A DNA stretch of 38,498 nucleotides from Oscillospiraceae bacterium (GTDB lineage: Bacteria > Bacillota > Clostridia > Oscillospirales > Ruminococcaceae). Where the stretch lies: NCBI GenBank assembly GCA_019423755.1, contig JAHZAU010000015.1:21246-59743 (forward strand). The letters run 5' to 3'. A program made the translations under genes and the position numbers. Below the pieces are notes generated by a model. The model was given only the letters and a program-made list of their open reading frames with translations. It searched no databases and was not told the origin of the DNA. Below are positions 13,784-19,841 of the stretch, one piece after another. The stretch's first letter is position 1. Each line of letters starts with the position of its first letter.

Positions 13784-13909
13784 AACGAAAGAAGCGGGGA
13801 GCCCCCGCTGGCAGTTTCGCGCAATCCGCTTTTTCCTAAATCAAAAAACAAATCGCCCGCGTCCAAAGCATCTGGATGCGGGCATTTTTTGTGCTTTCGG
13901 GGAGGTTTT
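13784..13909 (+). repeat. 127-bp terminator-bearing element, copy 2
   Basis: Matches 10074-10200 apart from a one-base T-run difference and one substitution. It starts 22 nt after the tatD stop codon. Confidence 0.92.
13855..13890 (+). terminator. Rho-independent terminator of tatD
   Basis: The same hairpin as 10145-10181, with six T residues, carried by the repeat copy. Confidence 0.85.
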
Positions 13910-13910
13910 G

Positions 13911-13973
13911 CGAGATGGAAAAGGCTCCCTTGTGAAAGGGAGCTGGCACGGCGCAGCCGTGACTGAGGGATTG
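13911..13973 (-). repeat. Palindromic CCCTCAGTCACGGC element, copy 2 (inverted)
   Basis: Reverse complement of 4464-4525 with one extra base in an A-run. Contains GGCTCCCTTGTGAAAGGGAGC and ACGGCGCAGCCGT palindromes. Confidence 0.85.
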
Positions 13974-14222
13974 GCGCAGGCCTTGCGCCACACAATGTTA
14001 AGTGAAGAGTGAAGAAGGTTCTTTTTTGTGCTTCCCGGGAACGATTGCGGAACAACAAGTTGCTGGAAAAGCTGGCAGCGGACAGGTGTTTCCCACGCCA
14101 GCTTCGGGAAGCGGTGGAAAAGCGGCGGTGTTTTGTGAAAATGTTGGGTTTTATTACGCAAGGTATTTGCTATTCGGGGAAAATCCAGGAAAATTCCTCC
14201 GTTTCCTGGCAGAATCCACCGG

Positions 14223-14251
14223 TTGAAACGGCGGCTCACGGCCCGTATAAT
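14223..14251 (+). promoter_or_regulatory. Sigma-A-like promoter of the secreted protein gene
   Basis: TTGAAA (14223-14228), 17-nt spacer, TATAAT (14246-14251), 65 nt before the ATG at 14316. Confidence 0.75.
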
Positions 14252-14315
14252 GAGCCCAGAGCCCCGAAACCGGGGCCGCCACCCACCCCCTCAGACCATA
14301 TCAGGAGGAATGAAT

Positions 14316-15353
14316 ATGAAAAAATTGCTTTCTGTATTTACCCTGCTGCTGGCGCTGTCCAGCCTGACCCTGCCGGCCCTGGCCGAGGAAGCGTCCGCCC
14401 CGGCGGTCCCCGGCCTTTCCCAGGAGACGGAGGTCTCCGCCCCGGACCTTCACCCGGCTGAGGACGCTGAGTACACCCTTTCCCTGGATGAAGGCGCCCT
14501 GGACGAGCTGCTGCTGCCGGGAGAGACCTACGAGTTCCCGCTTTTCCTTTCGGTGGACGGCCAGGAGCCGCAGCCGGTGCGGGAGCGCCACATTAAGGAC
14601 TGGAAGTTCCGGGTGCAGGTGCTTTCCGGGCGGGAGGCGGTGTCCTCCTTCCGGGTGGAGGAGATCGACGGCATCTACCACCTGCGCATCAAGACCCAAC
14701 CCGGCTGGCCCGCGGAGCAGACCAAGGTAACGGCGGCGATCCGCCTGGTGGAGAAGAACACCGGCCGGGTGCGCGCCGACCTGGACGCTGCCTTCCGGGT
14801 GGGGTACGCCCGCATCCCCAACGAAAGCCTGGAAGGGGTGCAGGACGGCGAGTACGTCTATGTGGAGAGCAGCGCCCCGGTGATCACCGCCGAGCAGTTT
14901 GACCGCCTGGACCGCTACGCCGAAGGCGGCAAGGTCACCTTCACCAACGGTACCTGGCGGTACGAAGTGCGGGTCACCCAGCAGGATTCCCGCAACCTTT
15001 TGTATAATTCCAGCGCCATTAAACCCATCGTAGCCATGTTTGAGGACCAGAACTTTAAGTTTGTCTCCTTCCCGGCGGGCCCGGTCTTTGACCTGAGCGG
15101 CACCATGACCATCGACGTGGCCGACGAAATGGAGCTGTTCGGCGGCAAGTTCTACGTTTACCGCTACTACAAAGGCGAGCTGACCCGCATCCCGGCGGTG
15201 CTGGACCCGGACGACCAGTCCCTGTCCTTTGACACCAAGGAGCTGGGCCGCTTCGTCATCACCGACCGGGAGATCCCCGACGGCACCATCGTCGAGGACG
15301 GTTTCAATGGCATTTACCGCGGCGCGGGACCCGCGCAGGAAATTTCGCGCTGA
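14316..15353 (+). CDS. Secreted protein of unknown function
   Basis: 345 residues. The start is the second ATG of a close pair (14310, 14316), seven bases after AGGAGG. A clear signal peptide (MKKLLSVFTLLLALSSLTLPALA, given here in two parts: basic MKK and a hydrophobic core ending LPALA) points to export and cleavage near residue 23. The mature part looks beta-rich; the last 90 residues (VSFPAGPVFDLSG, then FYVYRYYKGEL, then LGRFVITDREIP) resemble C-terminal beta-domains found in many Clostridia surface proteins. No anchor, catalytic motif or SLH domain is seen. The final residues (about RGAGPAQEISR) and the TGA stop are encoded by a repeat module, so the native C-terminus may have been replaced or extended. 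Confidence 0.75.
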   Translation: MKKLLSVFTLLLALSSLTLPALAEEASAPAVPGLSQETEVSAPDLHPAEDAEYTLSLDEGALDELLLPGETYEFPLFLSVDGQEPQPVRERHIKDWKFRVQVLSGREAVSSFRVEEIDGIYHLRIKTQPGWPAEQTKVTAAIRLVEKNTGRVRADLDAAFRVGYARIPNESLEGVQDGEYVYVESSAPVITAEQFDRLDRYAEGGKVTFTNGTWRYEVRVTQQDSRNLLYNSSAIKPIVAMFEDQNFKFVSFPAGPVFDLSGTMTIDVADEMELFGGKFYVYRYYKGELTRIPAVLDPDDQSLSFDTKELGRFVITDREIPDGTIVEDGFNGIYRGAGPAQEISR

Positions 15354-15772
15354 AAGTTTTGCCGGGCGGAAAGCGTGTAACCCGCGACTCAGTCTGATTG
15401 AAACGGGGATTTTTTTACCCTCCCTAAAAACTTCCCCAAGAAGCACGGAAAAGAACCTTATTCACTCTTCTCTTTTCACTCTTCACTTAACATCCTGCGG
15501 CGCAGGGCCTGCGCTCCCTATTTCGCGCACCTGGTTTTTCTGAAAGGGAAAGTGAGCGGCCCGCGGCGGTACTCTTATTGCACCAGGATACTTCCCTTTC
15601 CTCTCGCATAACTTCCCCGAAAACGCAAAAAAGAAGCTCCCCTCGGGGAGCTTCTTTCGTTGGTTTGGGAACATTTTCCGAGAAGTATTGGGAAGAAGCG
15701 CACGGGAGTGCGCTTCTTCCGTTAGTTCCCGCTTCAGCGGGAACTAGGTCGTTAGTTGGAGCTTCGCTCCAA
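15354..15772. repeat. Mosaic intergenic repeats between the secreted protein gene and glgA
   Basis: No gene is seen. From left: TAACCCGCGACTCAG module (about 15378-15392), heptamer array on the minus strand (AGG partner 15456-15458, four units 15459-15486, TTAA 15487-15490), a CCTGCGGCGCAGGGCCTGCGC module near 15494, a terminator hairpin (15627-15658), then three adjacent hairpins (about 15695-15776) up to the glgA stop codon. Confidence 0.75.
15627..15658 (-). terminator. Terminator of the glg operon
   Basis: Minus strand: AAAGAAGCTCCCC, then GGGGAGCTTCTTTTTTG. It is the last of four hairpins after glgA and the only one with a T-run. Confidence 0.75.
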
Positions 15773-15776
15773 CTAG
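15695..15776 (-). repeat. Three tandem hairpins at the glgA 3' end
   Basis: On the minus strand, starting at the stop codon: CTAGTT-GGAGCGAAGCTCC-AACTAACG, then CTAGTT-CCCGCTGAAGCGGG-AACTAACG, then AAGAAGCGCACTCCCGTGCGCTTCTT. The first two share flanks but have unrelated self-complementary cores. Related flanks occur at about 49-75, 2041-2067 and 17328-17353. Confidence 0.8.
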
Positions 15777-17194
15777 TCGTTCTGGATCATGCGGTAGATG
15801 TTCACATAGTCCTGGGCGGAGCGCTTCCAGCTGAAGTCGCTGGCCATAGCCTGAGCCTGGGCTTCCTTCCACAGGGGCTTGTTGCCGTAAAGGCCCTCCG
15901 CCCGCTGGATGGCGCCCAGCATATCGTGGGCGTTGTAGGTCTGGAAGGTGAAGCCGTTGCCGTCCGGGCCGCCCATGTCGTGGATGCTGTCCTTGAGGCC
16001 GCCGGTGGCGCGGACGATGGGCAGGGTGCCGTAGCGGGCTGCCACCATCTGAGCCAGGCCGCAGGGCTCGCTCTTGGAGGGCATGAGGAAGGCGTCGGCG
16101 CCGGCGTAGATGCGGCGGGCCAGAGACGGGATGAACCCGATGCGCACCGCTACCCGGCCGGGATAACGGGCCTGCATCTCCTGGAAGAACTGCTCGTAGG
16201 AAGCGTCACCGGAGCCCAGCATCACCACCGACACGTTGTCCTGCATGAGGATGTCGAAGATGTACTGCACCAGGTCCAGGCCCTTGTGGGAAACCAGACG
16301 TCCCACCATACCGATGAGCATCCGGCCGGGCACGTCCTCCAGGCCCATTTCGCGGAGCAGCTGGCGTTTGTTTTCTTTCTTCTTTTCCAGGGTGTCGGCG
16401 GTGTAGTTGGCCGCCAGGGTCTCGTCGGTAGCGGGATTGTAGTCGTCCACATCGATGCCGTTGAGGATGCCCACCACCCGGTTGCCGCGGGAGGTGAGGA
16501 TCGGGTCCAGACCGTGGGAATACCAGGGGTCGTGGATCTCCATAGCGTAGCTGGGGCTGACGGTGTTGACGATGTTCACCTGGGTGATGGCCGCCTTCAT
16601 CATGTTCAGGCAGTCGCCGTAACGCAGGATGTGGTGGAAGCTTTCCGGCACGCCCAGCACGTCCCAGGCGATCTCCATGCCGTACTGGCCTTGGTACTGG
16701 ATGTTGTGGATGGTGAAGACGGTGCGGATGTTGGAGTACTTGGGGATATCCCGGTAGAAGATATTCAGGTACACCGGCACCATAGCGGTGTGCCAGTCGT
16801 TGGCGTGGATGATGTCGGGCTCGTAGTCGATGTAGTTGAGCAGCTCCACCGCCGCCTTGGAGAAGAAGGCGAAGCGCTCGGCGTCATCGTAGTAGCCGTA
16901 GAGGTTGTCGCGGTTGAAGTAGTATTCGTTATCCAGGAAGTAGTAGGCTACGCCCTGGTAGCGGGCCTTGAACACGCCGCAGTACTGGTTGCGCCAGGCC
17001 AGCGGAACGTTGAAGTTGCGCACGAACTCCATGCGCTCCCGCATTTCGGGCGGGATGCGCTTATACAGCGGGATGACCACCCGGCACTCGTTTCCGGACT
17101 CGCAAAGGGCCCGGGGCAGCGAGCCAGCCACATCCGCCAAACCGCCGGAGGCGATGAACGGGCGGGCCTCACTTGCTACAAACAGTATTTTCAT
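15773..17194 (-). CDS. glgA: Glycogen synthase (ADP-glucose, GT5)
   Basis: 473 residues, normal for bacterial GlgA; adds glucose from ADP-glucose to growing alpha-1,4 glucan in the cytoplasm. Seen: N-terminal GT5 catalytic domain starting MKILFVASEARPF with SGGLADVAGSLP at 16-27 (the ADP-glucose loop, where many Clostridia enzymes have a small residue instead of the Lys of E. coli KTGGL); VFTIHNIQYQG; and the C-terminal GT1 domain with MIGMVGRLVSHKG, then PSKSEPCGL, which holds the catalytic-site Glu, and TGGL(K/V)D. The ATG start follows AAGGGGAT. It is the last gene of glgB-glgC-glgD-glgA; a 230-bp repeat-filled gap separates it from glgD. Confidence 0.95.
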   Translation of the reverse strand: MKILFVASEARPFIASGGLADVAGSLPRALCESGNECRVVIPLYKRIPPEMRERMEFVRNFNVPLAWRNQYCGVFKARYQGVAYYFLDNEYYFNRDNLYGYYDDAERFAFFSKAAVELLNYIDYEPDIIHANDWHTAMVPVYLNIFYRDIPKYSNIRTVFTIHNIQYQGQYGMEIAWDVLGVPESFHHILRYGDCLNMMKAAITQVNIVNTVSPSYAMEIHDPWYSHGLDPILTSRGNRVVGILNGIDVDDYNPATDETLAANYTADTLEKKKENKRQLLREMGLEDVPGRMLIGMVGRLVSHKGLDLVQYIFDILMQDNVSVVMLGSGDASYEQFFQEMQARYPGRVAVRIGFIPSLARRIYAGADAFLMPSKSEPCGLAQMVAARYGTLPIVRATGGLKDSIHDMGGPDGNGFTFQTYNAHDMLGAIQRAEGLYGNKPLWKEAQAQAMASDFSWKRSAQDYVNIYRMIQND

Positions 17195-17424
17195 AGGACA
17201 TATCCCCTTTTTCTGCTAAAATCTTACTGCGCAGAGCCTGCGCGGCCGGTTTCACAAAACCGAGTCGCGGGTCACCTGTTTTCCGTTTTGACAAGACCCT
17301 GTGCGCGAAAATGCCACCGCGGGCCTAGTTGGCGCAAGCGCCAACTAACGAAAGAACCTTCCTGACGGAAGCTTCTTTCCAGCGCTTTCGGGAAAATAGG
17401 GTGCCCACACAACCGAGTCGCGGG
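17195..17424. repeat. Repeat modules inside the glg operon (glgD-glgA gap)
   Basis: No gene is seen. It holds a GCAGAGCCTGCGC palindrome (about 17231-17243), two ACCGAGTCGCGGGT modules (about 17259-17274 and 17410-17426), a GCGCGAAAATGCCACCGCGGGCC module (about 17302-17325), a perfect hairpin TAGTTGGCGC-AA-GCGCCAACTA (about 17328-17349), and an AAGAAGCTTCC/GGAAGGTTCTT stem (about 17352-17380). The right-hand module supplies the glgD stop codon. Confidence 0.7.
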
Positions 17425-18537
17425 TTAGACCGCGCTTCCCTTGGAGATGTACATGGGGTAGCTGGCGCAGCCCACCAGGGTGCGGGAGTCGCGGATGAGC
17501 ACGTCTTTATCGGTAATGACGCTGTCCAGATGGGAGTTTTCGCCCACCACGGTGCCCTGCATGATGACGCAGTTGCGGACCACGGCGCCCTTGCCGATCT
17601 TGACGCCGCGGAAAATCAGGGAGTTTTCCACGGTGCCCTGGATGACGCAGCCGTCGGCGATCATGGAGTTTTTCACGTTGGCGCTGATGCCGTATTTCAC
17701 CGGCACCTCGTCGCGGACCTTGGTGTAGACCGGACGGGCTGTGGGGAAGAGCGCGGAGCGGACCTCGGGGCGCAGCAGCTCCAGGTTGCACTCATAGAAG
17801 GAGCTCATGCCCTTGATGTCGGCCACATAGCCGGTGTGCTCGTAGCCATAGATGCGGTAGTCGTTGACGCCGCGCTGGAACACCGTCTTGAGCATGTTGT
17901 ACTCGTTGTGGCTGGCGGCGTCGCGGATGATGCGCTCCAGCAGGTCCTTGCGGATGACCACCATGTTCAGGTTTACGTTGCCGGATTCCACCTCGGGGTT
18001 CACCAGGGTGTCCACCACGCGGTGATGTTCGTCCAGCTTCAGGACGCTGGTGTCCTGCACCTGGTTGGAGATGAGCTTCTTGTTCTGGTAAGCGACGGTA
18101 ATGTCCGCCTCGCACTTTTTGTGGTAGCGGATCATGTCCTCAAAGTTGATGGAGGTGACCATATCGCAGTCGCTGAGCACCACGTAATCGGCGTGGAAGT
18201 TTTTGATGTAGTTGCGGATGCCGTAGAGAGCTTCCAGGCGGCCGCGGTAGTAACCGGCGTCCTCACGGCCGTAGGGCGGCAGGATGCACAGACCGCCTTT
18301 TTTGCGGCTCAGGTCCCACTCTTTTCCGCTGCCCACATGGTCCATGAGGGACTGGTAGTTGCTTTTGGTGATGATACCCACATCGCTGATGCCGGAGTTC
18401 ACCATATTGGAAAGGGTGAAGTCGATGAGGCGATAGCGCCCGCCGAAGGGCACCGAGCCCATGGTGCGGTGCTCGGTCAGTTCACCCATTGCCGCGTCGT
18501 GCATATCCGAGAAAATGATACCCAGTACCTTACTCAT
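17425..18537 (-). CDS. glgD: GlgD, non-catalytic partner of ADP-glucose pyrophosphorylase
   Basis: 370 residues from the ATG at 18535-18537 (MSKVLGIIFSDMHD), which overlaps the glgC stop by 8 bases; a GGAGG in the end of glgC lies 9 nt upstream. A start seven codons earlier would lack that site. It has a nucleotidyltransferase fold (RYRLIDFTLSNMVNSGI near the N-terminus) and a C-terminal left-handed beta-helix, but the GGxGxRLxxLT nucleotide-binding loop of GlgC is replaced by a divergent segment (FSDMHDAAMGELTEHRT). Firmicutes GlgD proteins are known to pair with GlgC and raise its activity; the same is inferred here. Its TAA lies in the TAACCCGCGACTCGGTTG repeat module. Confidence 0.93.
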   Translation of the reverse strand: MSKVLGIIFSDMHDAAMGELTEHRTMGSVPFGGRYRLIDFTLSNMVNSGISDVGIITKSNYQSLMDHVGSGKEWDLSRKKGGLCILPPYGREDAGYYRGRLEALYGIRNYIKNFHADYVVLSDCDMVTSINFEDMIRYHKKCEADITVAYQNKKLISNQVQDTSVLKLDEHHRVVDTLVNPEVESGNVNLNMVVIRKDLLERIIRDAASHNEYNMLKTVFQRGVNDYRIYGYEHTGYVADIKGMSSFYECNLELLRPEVRSALFPTARPVYTKVRDEVPVKYGISANVKNSMIADGCVIQGTVENSLIFRGVKIGKGAVVRNCVIMQGTVVGENSHLDSVITDKDVLIRDSRTLVGCASYPMYISKGSAV

Positions 18538-19753
18538 CGTCGCCCACCTCCGGAACATTCTGTTCGATCATTGCTTTTGCAGGCACCTGCGCGCCCTTGC
18601 CTACCCGGATGTCCTTGGCGATGACGGTGACGCCCCAGTCGTCCAGATTTTCGGCGTTTTCCGGCCGGCAGCCCACGTGGGCGTTTTCCCCGATCTCGGC
18701 GTTTTCGGCGATGATGGAGTATTCCACCACCGAGCCCGCGCGCAGCACAGCGCCGGGCATAACGATGCTGTCGCGCACCACGGCTCCGGGCTCCACCACT
18801 ACGCCGGGGTAGAGGATGGAGAAGTCAAGCTGTCCTTCCACCACGCAGCCTTCGCTGACCATGGCGTTTTGGATCTGAGCGGTATCGGAAACGTACTGCG
18901 GCGGCATCACCGGGTTTCGGGAGTAGATCTTCCAGCTGTCGTCGTAAAGATCCAGCGGGACGTTGGGGTCCAGCAGGTCCATGTTGGCCTCCCAGAGGCT
19001 GTCGATGGTGCCCACATCCTTCCAGTAGCCGTCAAAGGCGTAGGCGTAAAGCTTCTCGCCGTTTGCCAGCATGTTGGGGATGATGTTCTTGCCGAAGTCG
19101 TTGGCGGACTCGGGGTCGGCCTCGTCCTCGGTCAGGTATTTTTCCAGCTTATCCCAGGAGAAGATGTAGATACCCATGCTCGCCAGGTTGCTCTTGGGTA
19201 CCTTGGGTTTTTCGGCAAACTCGAAGATCTTCTTCTCCTCGTCGCAGGCCATGATGCCGAAGCGGGAAGCCTCCTCCATGGGGACTTCGATAACGGCGAT
19301 GGTGCAGTCGGCCTCCTTTTCCTTGTGGAACTGGAGCATCTTGGAGTAGTCCATCTTATAGATATGGTCGCCGGAGAGGATCACCACATACTCGGGGTCA
19401 TAGCGCTTGATGAAGTTGATGTTCTGATAGATGGCGTTGGCGGTGCCGGTGTACCAGTCGGAGTTGGAGCTCTTCTGGTAAGGCGGCAGGATGAAGACGC
19501 CGCCGTGGACGCGGTCCAGGTCCCAGGGCTGTCCGTTGCCGATGTACTCATTGAGCTTGAGCGGCTGGTACTGGGTCAGCACGCCGACGGTGTCGATGCC
19601 GGAGTTGACGCAGTTGGACAGCGGGAAGTCGATGATGCGGTACTTTCCGCCAAACGGGACCGCCGGCTTTGCGATCTCGCGGGTCAGGGCGTAAAGACGG
19701 CTTCCCTGGCCTCCCGCAAGGAGCATGGCGATCCATTCTTTTTTACAAATCAT
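18530..19753 (-). CDS. glgC: Glucose-1-phosphate adenylyltransferase
   Basis: 407 residues; makes ADP-glucose from glucose-1-phosphate and ATP, the committed step of glycogen synthesis. Seen: AGGQGSRLYALTREIAKPAV (13-32, the ATP-binding loop with the pyrophosphorylase Arg and Lys), KYRIIDFPLSNCVNSGI, a VVILSGDHIYKMDY motif with the metal-binding Asp, FAEKPKVPKSNLASMGIYIF (sugar site), and a C-terminal left-handed beta-helix with hexapeptide repeats for oligomerisation. The ATG start is preceded by GAGGGGG. glgD overlaps its end, and glgB lies 88 bp upstream. Confidence 0.96.
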   Translation of the reverse strand: MICKKEWIAMLLAGGQGSRLYALTREIAKPAVPFGGKYRIIDFPLSNCVNSGIDTVGVLTQYQPLKLNEYIGNGQPWDLDRVHGGVFILPPYQKSSNSDWYTGTANAIYQNINFIKRYDPEYVVILSGDHIYKMDYSKMLQFHKEKEADCTIAVIEVPMEEASRFGIMACDEEKKIFEFAEKPKVPKSNLASMGIYIFSWDKLEKYLTEDEADPESANDFGKNIIPNMLANGEKLYAYAFDGYWKDVGTIDSLWEANMDLLDPNVPLDLYDDSWKIYSRNPVMPPQYVSDTAQIQNAMVSEGCVVEGQLDFSILYPGVVVEPGAVVRDSIVMPGAVLRAGSVVEYSIIAENAEIGENAHVGCRPENAENLDDWGVTVIAKDIRVGKGAQVPAKAMIEQNVPEVGDDE

Positions 19754-19786
19754 GGTGTATCCCCCTCTTGTTGTTGTTCATTGGGC

Positions 19787-19808
19787 CCGGAAGAGTCCCC
19801 TCTTCCGG
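19787..19808 (-). other. Perfect hairpin in the glgB-glgC spacer
   Basis: CCGGAAGAG, 4-nt loop, CTCTTCCGG, with no T-run. It lies 33 nt upstream of the glgC ATG on the transcribed strand. It could stabilise the downstream mRNA or shape relative expression. Confidence 0.55.
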
Positions 19809-19841
19809 ACGCGCCGCGGTGTAAAAAACATCTCTCAAAAT

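Larger units (their letters stand above)
13763..14222. repeat. Intergenic repeats then unique AT-richer DNA
   Basis: No gene is seen. 13784-13909 is the second copy of the terminator-bearing element, 13911-13973 the inverted palindromic element, and 13998-14018 a minimal heptamer array (TTAA, GTGAAGA twice, AGG). From about 14045 to 14222 I find no recognised module or convincing frame; this part leads into the promoter of the secreted protein gene. Confidence 0.7.

Noticed and set aside
14009..14461. A 150-codon plus-strand frame before the secreted protein gene
   Set aside because: It starts in a heptamer array, crosses a strong promoter and runs out of frame into the signal peptide region.
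15354..15772. A remnant insertion sequence between the secreted protein gene and glgA
   Set aside because: No transposase fragment or terminal inverted repeats bounding the region; the content is explained by repeat modules.
15695..15776. Hairpin array considered as an integron attC or CRISPR
   Set aside because: No integrase, no gene cassettes between units, and cores are simple palindromes.
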